Below, one piece after another: positions 8,862 to 17,502 of a DNA stretch of 64,000 bases. Source of the DNA: Pontibacter arcticus (GTDB taxonomy: Bacteria; Bacteroidota; Bacteroidia; Cytophagales; Hymenobacteraceae); NCBI RefSeq assembly GCF_003284895.1, contig NZ_QMDV01000001.1:709080-773079 (forward strand), read 5' to 3'. Under the pieces are notes generated by a model, which searched no databases, had not been told where the DNA came from, and saw only the letters and a list, made by a program, of their open reading frames with translations. A program made the position numbers and the translations under genes. Positions within the stretch are counted from its first letter, which is position 1; every line of letters starts with the position of its first letter.

Positions 8862-8995
8862 CCGCTGGTGCGAGCTTGCAGCTCGTACCTTTCTGCTTTA
8901 ATTCCGGCTAACTAACTTTCTACCCCTGCTCATACTTTTACAACTCTATACTTAACGCGCATATGAAAGTACGAGCTGCAAGCTCGCACTAGCGG
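8862..8995. repeat. GAGCTTGCAGCTC repeat, inverted pair, copy 1
   Basis: Left arm CGCTGGTGCGAGCTTGCAGC at 8863 continuing TCGTACC, and right arm its inverse (GTACGAGCTGCAAGCTCGCA at 8970), about 75 bases apart. Each arm contains a small palindrome CGAGCT-TGC-AGCTCG. The same arrangement recurs at 62,575-62,670 with almost identical arms and a different spacer, so this is a mobile or copied intergenic element of the REP/BIME kind. Confidence 0.85.
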
Positions 8996-9041
8996 AAGTA
9001 ACTCCAGATTTGTACTTCAGCAGAACATATTAAAACAGCAT

Positions 9042-9081
9042 AAAAAAGGCCACTCCGGAAATTCCAGGGTGGCCGTTTTTT
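9042..9081. terminator. Bidirectional terminator between cdaA and kbl
   Basis: AAAAAAGGCCAC / GTGGCCGTTTTTT stem with an internal CCGGAAATTCC loop region. It lies 16 bases past the kbl stop codon on the minus strand and also ends the folP-cdaA message. An AAGTATA motif directly follows the T run. Confidence 0.8.
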
Positions 9082-9096
9082 AAAGTATAGATTTGC

Positions 9097-10287
9097 TTAC
9101 TGGATCACGTTCAGCTCTTTGCCAACTTCAATAAATGCATTGATACACTTATCCAGGTGTACGCGGTCATGCACCGCTGATAACTGCACGCGGATACGGG
9201 CCTGGCCTTTTGGCACTACCGGGTAATAGAAACCGATCACATAAATGCCTTTATCCAGCATACGCGATGCGAACTCCTGCGCAAGCGGTGCATCGTACAG
9301 CATCACCGGTACAATCGGGTGGTCGCCGGGCTTGATGTCAAAACCTGCTGCCTTTATCTGCTCACGGAAATATTTGGTGTTCTGCTCCAGTTTATCGCGC
9401 AGCTCTGTAGTAGAACTTAACAGATCAAGCACCGCAATAGAAGCGCCTACAATAGACGGAGCCAGCGAGTTAGAGAACAGGTACGGGCGCGAGCGCTGGC
9501 GCAGCATATCAATAATTTCCTTACGGCCGGATGTAAAGCCACCCATAGCACCGCCTAATGCTTTGCCCAACGTGCCGGTAATGATATCGATCTTACCCAT
9601 TACGTTGTGGTATTCGTGGGTTCCGCGGCCGGTTTTGCCCATAAAGCCCGAGCTATGGCACTCATCGATCATGATCAACGCCTTGTACTTATCAGCCAGC
9701 TCCACAATCTTATCCAGCTGCGCTACGGTGCCATCCATCGAGAAAGCACCATCGGTTACAATAATGCGGTGCTTGGCACCCTGGGATTCCTGCAGTTTAG
9801 CCTCCAGGTCTTCCATGTTATTGTGCTCGTACCGGAAACGCTGGGCTTTGCACAAACGCACGCCATCAATAATAGAAGCATGGTTCAGGGCATCCGAAAT
9901 AATAGCTGAATCAGCATCAAAGAGCGGCTCAAATACTCCACCATTCGCATCGAAAGCGGCTGCGTAAAGGATGGTATCTTCTGTTCCTAAAAACTCTGAT
10001 ATTTTACGCTCCAGCTCTTTGTGGATATCCTGTGTGCCGCAGATAAAACGTACCGAGCTCATGCCATACCCGTGCGTATCAATGGCAGCTTTGGCCGCCT
10101 CAATTACTTTAGGATGTGCCGAAAGGCCCAGGTAGTTGTTGGCGCAGAAGTTAAGTACATGCGCCTGTTGTGTGGTATCGATATTGGCACCCTGCGGTGT
10201 TGTGATGATGCGCTCATTCTTAAACAAGCCGGCTTCCTGTATTTCGGCCAGTTGCTGTTCGAGGTCTGGTTTTAAGGTTTCGTACAT
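9097..10287 (-). CDS. kbl: Glycine C-acetyltransferase (2-amino-3-ketobutyrate CoA ligase)
   Basis: A PLP enzyme of the alpha-oxoamine synthase family that cleaves 2-amino-3-ketobutyrate with CoA to glycine and acetyl-CoA. Length 396 residues matches Kbl. Visible motifs are the N-terminal [11 protein letters not shown], the substrate-loop [12 protein letters not shown], the PLP-contacting [16 protein letters not shown] and the Schiff-base lysine in [14 protein letters not shown] (about residue 242). Other family members (BioF, HemA, Spt) differ in the first motif, and the nearby SDR-type threonine dehydrogenase at 11,631 supplies the substrate, which supports the Kbl call. The two genes are divergent, not one operon. 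Confidence 0.94.
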   Translation of the reverse strand: MYETLKPDLEQQLAEIQEAGLFKNERIITTPQGANIDTTQQAHVLNFCANNYLGLSAHPKVIEAAKAAIDTHGYGMSSVRFICGTQDIHKELERKISEFLGTEDTILYAAAFDANGGVFEPLFDADSAIISDALNHASIIDGVRLCKAQRFRYEHNNMEDLEAKLQESQGAKHRIIVTDGAFSMDGTVAQLDKIVELADKYKALIMIDECHSSGFMGKTGRGTHEYHNVMGKIDIITGTLGKALGGAMGGFTSGRKEIIDMLRQRSRPYLFSNSLAPSIVGASIAVLDLLSSTTELRDKLEQNTKYFREQIKAAGFDIKPGDHPIVPVMLYDAPLAQEFASRMLDKGIYVIGFYYPVVPKGQARIRVQLSAVHDRVHLDKCINAFIEVGKELNVIQ

Positions 10288-10323
10288 AGTTGTTTCTGTA
10301 TAGTATGATTCGTTTTCTCTGAT

Positions 10324-11313
10324 TTAATTTTCTTCTGTTGCTCCTGCTTCATCCGGCTTGGGCGTTGGCCGCCGCATAACCGGGCGTGGTCTGGGTGGCT
10401 TAGGCTTCTCTTGTGCGGGTTCGGTAGCAGGTTGGGTTTCTTCCGAAGCAGCTTTTACTTCAGCTTCGTCAGGTTTTGCGAGTACTACCGGCCTTTTGAT
10501 AACAGGCCGTTGCCTTGGAGGTTTAGGAGCTTCACTAACCGGTACTTCAGGCGCGACTGCTTCAGGTAGCTTCTCTATACTTTCTTCCGCTGGCTTTTGT
10601 AACGCTACCGGCCGTTTGATAACAGGGCGCGGCCTGGCTGGCTTTGGTGCTTCTGGCGCTGTTGTTACTGGTGGCGTTGTTTCTGCTGTGTTTATACTTT
10701 GCGTTTCGTCCTGAGTTGGCTTTTGCAGTGCTGCCGGGCGTTTGATAACCGGTCTTGGCCTTGCTGCGGGCTTTGCCGCTTCTTCAGAAACAGTTTTATC
10801 CGGATTTATACTTTGATCTTCTGATGTGCTTTCCGCAACTGGCTTTTGTATAACCGGCCTTCTGATTACCGGACGTGGTTTAGCGGATACAGCTTCATCC
10901 GGATTTTTCTCAGGTATAGCTTCTTCTGTTGTCGGTTTTGGCAACGCAGCTGGCCTGTTAATAACCGGCCGCGACCTGACTGGCGCAGCAGGTTTTTCAA
11001 CTGCAACCTCAGGTGTAACCGGTGTTTCCGTTGGCACTTCAGTTGCAGAACCAACCGGCGCAACAGCAACGGGAGCTGCTTTTCTGGCTGCCGGGCGCGG
11101 TGCCGCAGCGGGCGCTGCCACTTTAGGTACCTTATCTTCTGCCAAATGATATTTTAGCCGCACCGGGTTAATCACCATTTTAAGCGCTACATAAAAGCTG
11201 TTTGGGTGCATCTGGGCATACAGCTGCTCCCAGGCTTTATAGCGAGCCGTATCATCTGCTGCAAATGCAGCTGCATCTATGCGTTTTTTTATCAGGTACT
11301 CTTCAAACGTCAT
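10324..11313 (-). CDS. Pro/Arg-rich tandem repeat protein, function unknown
   Basis: A 329-residue hydrophilic protein without signal peptide. Residues 1-60 look like a small folded helical domain (MTFEEYLIKKRIDAAAF...YKAWEQLY...NPVRLKYHLAE). The remainder is low-complexity Ala/Pro/Glu/Lys linker carrying six copies of the pattern (R/K)xRPV(I/M)xRP, usually followed by xxLxKP and a short acidic stretch. The alternation of basic-proline boxes with acidic spacers suggests a disordered multivalent binding arm, perhaps for nucleic acid, ribosomes or another protein; this is inference. The start codon is 26 bases downstream-most of a convergent-free region and it lies 36 bases upstream of kbl, so co-transcription with kbl is possible. 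Confidence 0.75.
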   Translation of the reverse strand: MTFEEYLIKKRIDAAAFAADDTARYKAWEQLYAQMHPNSFYVALKMVINPVRLKYHLAEDKVPKVAAPAAAPRPAARKAAPVAVAPVGSATEVPTETPVTPEVAVEKPAAPVRSRPVINRPAALPKPTTEEAIPEKNPDEAVSAKPRPVIRRPVIQKPVAESTSEDQSINPDKTVSEEAAKPAARPRPVIKRPAALQKPTQDETQSINTAETTPPVTTAPEAPKPARPRPVIKRPVALQKPAEESIEKLPEAVAPEVPVSEAPKPPRQRPVIKRPVVLAKPDEAEVKAASEETQPATEPAQEKPKPPRPRPVMRRPTPKPDEAGATEEN

Positions 11314-11630
11314 GCTTCAGGGCTCACGGCTTTTTCTGTAGGGCAAATTTACGGCTTCCGGTTCAAAATGCGTCATCTTTACCTAAAACCGTTCCGCGTT
11401 ATCACAAATATAAAAATTACTGCTTTAGCACGCCTATACTTACGCAACACAGTTATACTTGCCGGATTACTATCAGGCTGAAATTTGCAGTTTATACTTT
11501 GCAGGTAGTGTATACTTCCGGCAGCTGATTACGTTCTACTCTGACGCTGCGCTTAGGCGGCGTTATTTAATTTATACTTTCAGAATTGCACCGGAATAAG
11601 TTACTTTGTGCAAACGATTTTTAGTGAACT
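11314..11630. other. Divergent intergenic region dense in TATACTT motifs
   Basis: The 317-base gap between the Pro/Arg repeat gene (-) and tdh (+). It holds no ORF that I believe, but five TATACTT motifs, all in the same orientation, at 11,435, 11,454, 11,493, 11,511 and 11,573. Promoters for both genes must be here; I see no clean TAnnTTTG element, only the near match TTACTTTG at 11,601. Confidence 0.6.
11435..11579 (+). repeat. Cluster of five TATACTT motifs
   Basis: Five same-strand copies of TATACTT within 145 bases, the densest one-directional group noticed in the window. Flanks differ (CC, GT, GTT, TG, AATT before; ACG, GCC, TGC, CCG, TCA after), so these are independent short sites, not copies of a longer unit. 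Confidence 0.75.
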
Positions 11631-12599
11631 ATGGCAAATTCAAGTGATACGGTATTGGTGATTGGTGCCTGCGGGCAACTGGGTTCTGAGCTTACAATGG
11701 AGCTCCGGAATATGTACGGCGGATCGAATGTGGTGGCAGCAGATATTGCAGCCCCAAAGCAAACCGACCTGCTGGAGTCGGGGCCGTTTGAGACAGTGGA
11801 TGTACTGGATAAAAATATACTGGCTGAACTTGCCGCAAAGTATAAATTCAAGCAGATCTATCACCTGGCTGCTGTTTTATCGGCTACCGGCGAAAAAAAC
11901 CCGAAATTTGCCTGGCGCCTGAACATGGACGGCCTTTTTAACGTGCTGGACATGGCCCTGGAATATAAAACCGAGAAAGTATACTGGCCAAGCTCTATTG
12001 CTGTGTTCGGACCGGGCACGCCCCGCGAAAATACCCCGCAGCATACCGTCATGGACCCGAACACCGTGTATGGTATCAGTAAACAGGCTGGCGAGCGTTG
12101 GTGCGAGTATTACTTCGAAAAGTATGGCCTGGATGTGCGCAGCCTGCGTTACCCTGGCCTGATCGGGTACAAAGCCTTACCGGGCGGCGGCACCACCGAT
12201 TATGCCGTGGATATTTACCACCAGGCCCTGGAGGCGCAGAAGTATGAGTGTTTCCTGAGCGAGAATACTTACCTGCCGATGATGTACATGCCGGATGCCC
12301 TGAAAGCAACATTGGATCTGATGCACGCGCCGGCCGAGCAGGTAAAAGTACGCAGCTCGTATAACCTGAGCGCCATGAGCTTTTCCCCGAAAGAAATTGC
12401 AGCCTCCATTCAAAAGCATATTCCTGAGTTTGAAATTTCTTATAAGCCGGATGCCCGCCAGCAGATAGCCGACTCGTGGCCGAAAAGTATAGATGACAGT
12501 GCCGCCCAGCAGGACTGGAACTGGAAGCCAGCTTATACCCTGGATACCATGACAGAAGATATGCTCCTGAACCTGAATAAGATGCGAACGACCGTTTAA
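11631..12599 (+). CDS. tdh: L-threonine 3-dehydrogenase, SDR (epimerase-like) type
   Basis: An extended short-chain dehydrogenase. The Rossmann motif GACGQLGSEL lies at residues 12-21, the NAD-contacting HLAAVLS at about 82, and the catalytic triad SSIA...YGISK at about 122 and 145-149 (Tyr-x-x-x-Lys). The segment FGPGTPRENTPQ and the substrate-loop GLIGYKALPGGGTTDYAV are characteristic of the NAD-dependent threonine dehydrogenases that resemble UDP-galactose epimerase, known from cold-adapted Flavobacteriia. The enzyme oxidises threonine to 2-amino-3-ketobutyrate, the substrate of Kbl, whose gene is 1.3 kb away. This is not the zinc-dependent Tdh of E. coli. A generic NAD-dependent epimerase remains the fallback name. 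Confidence 0.9.
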   Translation: MANSSDTVLVIGACGQLGSELTMELRNMYGGSNVVAADIAAPKQTDLLESGPFETVDVLDKNILAELAAKYKFKQIYHLAAVLSATGEKNPKFAWRLNMDGLFNVLDMALEYKTEKVYWPSSIAVFGPGTPRENTPQHTVMDPNTVYGISKQAGERWCEYYFEKYGLDVRSLRYPGLIGYKALPGGGTTDYAVDIYHQALEAQKYECFLSENTYLPMMYMPDALKATLDLMHAPAEQVKVRSSYNLSAMSFSPKEIAASIQKHIPEFEISYKPDARQQIADSWPKSIDDSAAQQDWNWKPAYTLDTMTEDMLLNLNKMRTTV

Positions 12600-12613
12600 G
12601 CTAACCAGGCACA

Positions 12614-12659
12614 TTAAAGTATAAAAGGCGATGCAACGGTATCGCCTTTTATACTTTAA
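12614..12659 (+). terminator. Terminator flanked by an inverted pair of AAAGTATA/TATACTTT
   Basis: Hairpin of TTAAAGTATAAAAGGCGAT paired with ATCGCCTTTTATACTTTAA around the loop GCAACGGT, with a single bulge-free stem. The TATACTT motif forms the outer part of both arms. It ends the tdh transcript 15 bases past the stop. Confidence 0.9.
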
Positions 12660-12843
12660 AACCTTTCCCTAAAAGAACAAAAGTTCAGGATTTGCCCAAC
12701 TTTTCGCTGTTCTTTCAGTATTACATCGGGATATTAGAACGTAGCAATTACTACATATTGGTTGTATAGCTGATTGGCACTAACCTCATCCTTTTAAAAA
12801 ATTATATAGTTACCCTTCTCCTAAAACTCAAACTCAAGAAATT

Positions 12844-13488
12844 ATGAAGCGTATTTTTATTGCATTTGCACTTCTGCTGGCAACTGTGTTCTCGGTGCAG
12901 GCACAGGATAGCGACAATACTTATTACAAGCCAAACACGGGCGCTTTAACTACCGAAGTGCTCTTTACTGATTTTGCCAGAATCAGCCTGAACAATGGCC
13001 TGGTTCGTGGCCGCTACTTTCTAACTGAGCAATCTGCTTTACGCCTCGGCCTGGGCATTGATTACAACTATAACCAGATAAACGACGAAGCACATTCTAC
13101 ATCGGTTGGCATTACGCTGGCACCCGGCATAGAGAAGCACTTTAATGGCACCAACCGCTTATCGCCTTACGTTGGCCTGGAGCTGCCTTTAAGTATAAGA
13201 GCATCCAGCTACGATGATGAAGACCTCTCAATTACGGGCGCTACAGATTTTAACGGTGATGGCAGAGGCTATATTGGCGCAGGCTTAAACGCAGTGGCCG
13301 GTGTTGATTTCTACTTTGTAAAAAACTTTTATGTTGGCCTTGAGATTGGTGCAGGCATCAACTACAGAAAATTCTCTGACATGGAAATCAGCAGCGACGT
13401 AGCCGGCAACTCCAGAAGACAAGGCTTCAGCAACCTCGATTTTTCTCAGTTCGCGAACGGCGGCCTGCGCATAGGTTTCGCTTTCTAA
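12844..13488 (+). CDS. Outer membrane beta-barrel protein
   Basis: A 214-residue exported protein. Signal peptide at residues 1-20 (KRIFIAFALLLATVFSVQAQ, cut after QAQ). The mature part alternates hydrophobic and polar residues in strands ending in aromatic residues, contains short turns rich in Asn/Asp/Gly, and ends in GGLRIGFAF with a C-terminal Phe, the usual signal for barrel assembly. This matches the OMP_b-brl family of about eight-stranded barrels. The ligand or function is unknown. It is a single-gene unit between two strong terminators. Confidence 0.85.
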   Translation: MKRIFIAFALLLATVFSVQAQDSDNTYYKPNTGALTTEVLFTDFARISLNNGLVRGRYFLTEQSALRLGLGIDYNYNQINDEAHSTSVGITLAPGIEKHFNGTNRLSPYVGLELPLSIRASSYDDEDLSITGATDFNGDGRGYIGAGLNAVAGVDFYFVKNFYVGLEIGAGINYRKFSDMEISSDVAGNSRRQGFSNLDFSQFANGGLRIGFAF

Positions 13489-13507
13489 CTCCGTAAAACT
13501 CAATCAT

Positions 13508-13550
13508 TGAAAGCCTCCGCTACATGGTTTTGTAGCGGAGGCTTTCGGTT
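13508..13550 (+). terminator. Intrinsic terminator after the beta-barrel gene
   Basis: Perfect stem GAAAGCCTCCGCTACA / TGTAGCGGAGGCTTTC with loop TGGTTT, followed by a T-rich tail, 20 bases past the stop codon. Confidence 0.9.
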
Positions 13551-13621
13551 TATTTGGCCCTGTGTTTTAAACTGCCATGCCACTTTCCCGTACCATCAGG
13601 TAAGTTTTAAACCGGGCCGTG

Positions 13622-13939
13622 ATGACGATAATAGAATCCAACGATACAGAATTAAGGAAACTGATCTTCGAAAAAGATAAGGTAATAGTTAAGTTTACTG
13701 CTGAAGATTGCCCTGTCTGCAAAGAGATTTCCCCTGTATTCTTAGCGCTTTCAGCGGAGTTTTCACCTAAAGGAATTACCTTTTTACGAATGAGCGCACA
13801 TGAGAACCCAGTGTCGCGGAGTGAAGTAAAATTAACGGGTACCCCCTTTTTTGCTACTTACAAGAACGGGACAATTTTGGATTGCGGCATTATAAACTCA
13901 GAGCAAGGCCTCCGCAAAATACTGAACCGTTTGCTGTAA
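13622..13939 (+). CDS. Thioredoxin-like protein
   Basis: A 105-residue protein with a thioredoxin-like plan: beta strand KVIVKFTAEDCPVCKEISPVF with a CPVC active-site pair (about residues 32-35), then a strand ITFLRMSAHEN, the cis-proline segment LTGTPFFATYKNG (about 74-86) and a C-terminal helix. CPVC differs from the canonical CGPC, and there is no signal peptide, so a cytoplasmic thiol protein is likely; the reductant and client are unknown. ATG 13622 is used; an overlapping GTG at 13619 would add one residue. It is short of the usual tryptophan before the first Cys (E-D instead of W-C), which weakens a classical thioredoxin role. Confidence 0.75.
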   Translation: MTIIESNDTELRKLIFEKDKVIVKFTAEDCPVCKEISPVFLALSAEFSPKGITFLRMSAHENPVSRSEVKLTGTPFFATYKNGTILDCGIINSEQGLRKILNRLL

Positions 13940-14031
13940 AAGTGCCCACCTGGTTAAACTTGTGCCATCTGGCTATAGCTGATATCGAAAAGCCGTTGTA
14001 ACTTGCGCCGCTTTTAATTACCAGCTTAGCC

Positions 14032-15486
14032 GTGAGAAAGTTACCCTCCCTGTACTTTGCCCTTTTCCTTTTTGCGCTTACCAGCCTATTTATACTTGCC
14101 GGCTGCACCAGCACCGAAAAACTGACGACTGCCGCACCTGCCAGCAAAGCTGCTGCCATACCTGCCTACCAGCCAAAGCTCTCTTCGGTTACGGTGCCGG
14201 TTTCGGTTTCGCTGGCCACGATAGAAAACAAGCTTAACCAGGAACTGACCGGTATACTTTACAAAGATGATAACCTGGAAGGCGATGATGTAGCCGTAAC
14301 AGTGACCAAAAACGGCAGAATGACCATCCGGGCTGAGAAAGACAAAGTATACTTTAGCGTGCCGCTGCACATCTACGCCAAAGGCCGCTGGAAATGGGAC
14401 CCCTGCAAATACTGCCCGGCCATCGATAAAGCCGAAGACACCAGCTTCGATATGGTTATCAAAACAGAAAGCAAAGTAAACCTGACCGATAACTATACGA
14501 TAAACACCATTACGAGCGGCGATTTTGAGTGGGGCGCTACCAAACCAGTGCTGGAACTGGGCCCTTTGAAGATTGGATTGGCGCGTTTTGTAGAGCCGGC
14601 CATGCGCAAGCAAATGGCTACGCTTACCGCCCAGCTGGATAAAGAACTGCAGAACTACCTGAACGTGCGCAAGTATGCAGCCCAGGCCTGGCAACTGGTG
14701 CAGGAACCCGTAAAGCTGAACGACGACATGAACGCCTGGCTTACCATTGTGCCCAAAGATGTACGCATGGCGCCGTTGCAAACAAAAGATGGCATTTTAA
14801 GCACCCGCATCGGCATTACTTCTTACCTGGCAGTAACTACCGACGGCAAGCCACAAGTGCAATTCAACAAAAACCTGCCTAAACTTATCATCGACAGCCG
14901 CCTGCAGGATGCTATACAGGTCGGGTTAACAGCTACCATTCCGTACGCACATGCCAGCCAGTTGCTGCAGGCGCAGGTTAAAAACCAGACGTATACTTTT
15001 GATGAAGGCAAAAGTGAGATTACCGTAAACGATGCCGCCATTACCCCAAGCGGCGAGCAACTGATACTGATGCTGGATATCAACGGCAAATCTAAAACAG
15101 GCATGTTCACGAAAAAGATTGTGGGCAAAGTATACCTGCGCGGTACTCCCTACTACGACCCGGAAACAACCTCCATCAAAGTGCGCGACATTGATTACAC
15201 CCTCGATACCAAAGATAAACTGCTCAGTACGGCCAGCTGGCTCGCCAAAAACAAGTTTAAGGATATGATTCAGCAGCAGGCCAGCATTCCGGTGAAAGCC
15301 CAGTTGAACGATACTAAAAAGATGCTGCAGCAAACCCTCGACGCTTCAGGCCGGGTACATGAATCAGTGCTGTTGCGCGGCACGATACAGGATATCGCAC
15401 CCGAGAACATTTACCTGACACCGGAAGGTATAAAAGCGGTAGTGAACGCAAAAGGCAAGCTCACGCTGCTGGTTGATAAACTGTAG
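14032..15486 (+). CDS. DUF4403 family lipoprotein
   Basis: A 484-residue exported protein. It starts at GTG 14032; the N terminus is a lipoprotein signal with the lipobox LAGC (Cys-25). The mature region is a DUF4403 protein, a family known only from its sequence and found in Bacteroidota and Proteobacteria. It has long repeats of amphipathic strands and segments such as VPVSVSLATIENKLNQEL near the start and SIPVKAQLNDTKKMLQ near the end, recalling the lipid-binding tubular (TULIP-like) folds; that structural link is inference. No ATG lies upstream in frame, and later ATGs would remove the signal peptide, so GTG is the best start. Confidence 0.88.
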   Translation: MRKLPSLYFALFLFALTSLFILAGCTSTEKLTTAAPASKAAAIPAYQPKLSSVTVPVSVSLATIENKLNQELTGILYKDDNLEGDDVAVTVTKNGRMTIRAEKDKVYFSVPLHIYAKGRWKWDPCKYCPAIDKAEDTSFDMVIKTESKVNLTDNYTINTITSGDFEWGATKPVLELGPLKIGLARFVEPAMRKQMATLTAQLDKELQNYLNVRKYAAQAWQLVQEPVKLNDDMNAWLTIVPKDVRMAPLQTKDGILSTRIGITSYLAVTTDGKPQVQFNKNLPKLIIDSRLQDAIQVGLTATIPYAHASQLLQAQVKNQTYTFDEGKSEITVNDAAITPSGEQLILMLDINGKSKTGMFTKKIVGKVYLRGTPYYDPETTSIKVRDIDYTLDTKDKLLSTASWLAKNKFKDMIQQQASIPVKAQLNDTKKMLQQTLDASGRVHESVLLRGTIQDIAPENIYLTPEGIKAVVNAKGKLTLLVDKL

Positions 15487-15488
15487 AA

Positions 15489-16241
15489 TTACTTTATACT
15501 TGCTTTACTTACCGGGTTGGGGCTGTTAAATACCTTATCCGGAACATTGGCCGGAGCGGCCAGATCAGTCAATTTGAAATCGCTTAGCGGGTTGCTGCGG
15601 TCGGAGGCCAGTTTTATGTTTCCGTAGGTTTTGTAATCTGACCAGCGGCGGGTAAAGGTTGGCTCAGCATCAGTGCTGTTGCGGTAAAAAGCCCATTGTG
15701 TAATAAGGCCTGTATCTTTTGCTACCCATAGTTTATACTTATTCTGTGGTGTGAGGCCCACGCTTTCAAAGCTCATTCCCAGGATGTCAGCCTTTTCGTT
15801 CGCGAGTGTTTCGCCTTCGCCGGCATACTTCAGTTGTACGCCCGGGTCCTGCAATTTAAACGGCATCACAAGCCAGTACGCATTGTTTATCCAGAGCGCG
15901 TAGGTGCGTTCGAGCAGTTTCTGCTTTTCTTCTGATTCAGGCATTTCCTGACCGGCTACGTATACTTTCCCGGCTTTCGTTTGTGTATCGATGATCGAAA
16001 CCAGGCTATCGCGTTCCCACCTGAATTTGTTCTGATGCTTATCCCAGATTTGGTATTGGTTGTTAAAGGTCCAGGCCAGGAAGCGGGTATTGTTCCAGTT
16101 CTGCTCCCCGCCCATGCTGTCCATCACTTTTCTGGCCAGCGCAGCCGCTTTTGCATCAGGATTTATACTTTGAGCGATGGCCTTATGGCCTTGCAACGCT
16201 ACCAGAAACAGCAGCAGGATCAGCAATTTGTTTAGTTTCAT
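15489..16241 (-). CDS. Secreted LolA-like hypothetical protein
   Basis: A 250-residue protein with a signal peptide (KLNKLLILLLFLVALQGHKA, cut near AIAQ). The mature part has alternating strands with many aromatic residues (TRFLAWTFNNQYQIWDKH, YALWINNAYWLVMPFKLQD, YKLWVAKDTGLITQWAFYR), a pattern shared with periplasmic lipoprotein carriers of the LolA/LolB fold. Homologues of unknown function occur across Bacteroidota. It is convergent with the DUF4403 gene, only two bases apart, and there is no room for a terminator other than the TATACTT-containing junction. Confidence 0.75.
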   Translation of the reverse strand: MKLNKLLILLLFLVALQGHKAIAQSINPDAKAAALARKVMDSMGGEQNWNNTRFLAWTFNNQYQIWDKHQNKFRWERDSLVSIIDTQTKAGKVYVAGQEMPESEEKQKLLERTYALWINNAYWLVMPFKLQDPGVQLKYAGEGETLANEKADILGMSFESVGLTPQNKYKLWVAKDTGLITQWAFYRNSTDAEPTFTRRWSDYKTYGNIKLASDRSNPLSDFKLTDLAAPANVPDKVFNSPNPVSKASIK

Positions 16242-16399
16242 ACTTATCAGGTTATCAGGTAAATACTATACGGGTTTTCGTTATTCGTGATGCCAGCCAC
16301 ATCAGGAACCAAGAAAGCTAATTTCGATAACTTCTAACCAAAGAATGTTGCTCCCGTATCAGAAAATATCATTTTAACGATAAAAACTACCTGCATTAT

Positions 16400-17368
16400 A
16401 TGGCTAAATTTACTGTAAAAGAAGTCTGGCCGCTTCTAAAATCTACCTTTACGGGCTTTAATGACAACAATTCGCTTTTACTGGCTGCGGCATTGGCCTT
16501 TAATGCTATTTTCTCTATTCCGCCGCTCATGGTTATTATTATCCGGGCTGCCGGGTTTTTCTTTGGCGAAGAAGCTATTTCCGGCGAGCTTTCGAACCAG
16601 ATATCCGGTGCTATCGGCCCCAATGCTGCTATCGAGATACAGAACATTGTAAAAAACGCTTACAAAGACGAATCGGCCAGCACGTTTGCATTCTGGATCG
16701 GGCTAGGCACCCTGATCTTTGCTTCTACCACCTTCTTTGCCACCCTGCAGGAGTCGCTTAACCGCGTCTGGAATCTCAAACCCAAACCAACCAACGGCAT
16801 CATGAAAATGGTAAAAGTCCGTTTGTTTTCCTTTGGGATTGTGCTGAGCATTGCGCTGCTAATGCTGGTTTCGCTGTTGCTGAGTACCGTTATTGCTATT
16901 CTAAGCGATTACCTGACAGAACTCATACCTGATATCGGCGTTTTCTTTATAACCTTAATGGATTTTATACTTTCCATTGGTATTATTTCGGTGCTGTTCT
17001 CGCTTATTTTCCGGTTTCTGCCAGACGGCCTCATCCGCTGGAAAGATGTTTGGATCGGTGGTTTGATCACGGCTATCCTTTTCGCCATCGGTAAGATTCT
17101 GATCAGTTGGTTTATCGGCACCAGCGATCCGGGCTCGGCTTATGGAGCAGCAGGGTCTATGATTGTTATACTTGTATGGATCTATTATTCGTCGCTGATC
17201 GTGTTGTTTGGGGCTGAGTTTACACAGCAGTTTGCCTGTGCCTTCGGTCAGGAGATCAGGCCTAAAGAGCACGCCGTATTTTACCGCGAACAGGAAATAC
17301 ACGACCATCCACACGATAAAAACAGTGGCCGCCCGCCTGCAGAAGGCCGCTTCGACAAGAAAAGCTAA
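16400..17368 (+). CDS. YihY/BrkB family membrane protein
   Basis: An inner-membrane protein of 322 residues with about six hydrophobic segments. The family hallmarks are visible: the N-terminal LLLAAALAFNAIFSIPP, the mid-region FWIGLGTLIFASTTFFATLQESLNRVW and the C-terminal GSAYGAAGSMIVILVWIYYS followed by LFGAEFTQ. Once misnamed ribonuclease BN, the family is now regarded as putative transporters or envelope factors with no fixed substrate. A hydrophilic tail rich in His and Lys follows. A strong bidirectional terminator follows the gene. Confidence 0.92.
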   Translation: MAKFTVKEVWPLLKSTFTGFNDNNSLLLAAALAFNAIFSIPPLMVIIIRAAGFFFGEEAISGELSNQISGAIGPNAAIEIQNIVKNAYKDESASTFAFWIGLGTLIFASTTFFATLQESLNRVWNLKPKPTNGIMKMVKVRLFSFGIVLSIALLMLVSLLLSTVIAILSDYLTELIPDIGVFFITLMDFILSIGIISVLFSLIFRFLPDGLIRWKDVWIGGLITAILFAIGKILISWFIGTSDPGSAYGAAGSMIVILVWIYYSSLIVLFGAEFTQQFACAFGQEIRPKEHAVFYREQEIHDHPHDKNSGRPPAEGRFDKKS

Positions 17369-17407
17369 CAGCTGGACAAAGGTTGATTTGACAAAAAAAC
17401 TCTCAGA

Positions 17408-17451
17408 AACAAAAAGCGCGAGTTCCAGAAACGGAGCTCGCGCTTTTTGTT
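17408..17451. terminator. Bidirectional terminator between the YihY gene and rlmN
   Basis: Perfect stem AACAAAAAGCGCGAG / CTCGCGCTTTTTGTT around a 14-base loop, with A and T runs inside the stem so it can work in both directions for two convergent genes. Confidence 0.88.
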
Positions 17452-17502
17452 GATCTTAAATAAATCCTTTATCCTTCTTTGGCTAAGAGTTAAGCAGTTT
17501 TT

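Noticed and set aside
10358..11149. Long antisense ORFs rich in Gly/Thr/Ser across the Pro/Arg repeat gene
   Set aside because: They are the complement of a GC-rich repetitive gene; the minus-strand frame has the sensible start, folded head domain and repeat conservation.
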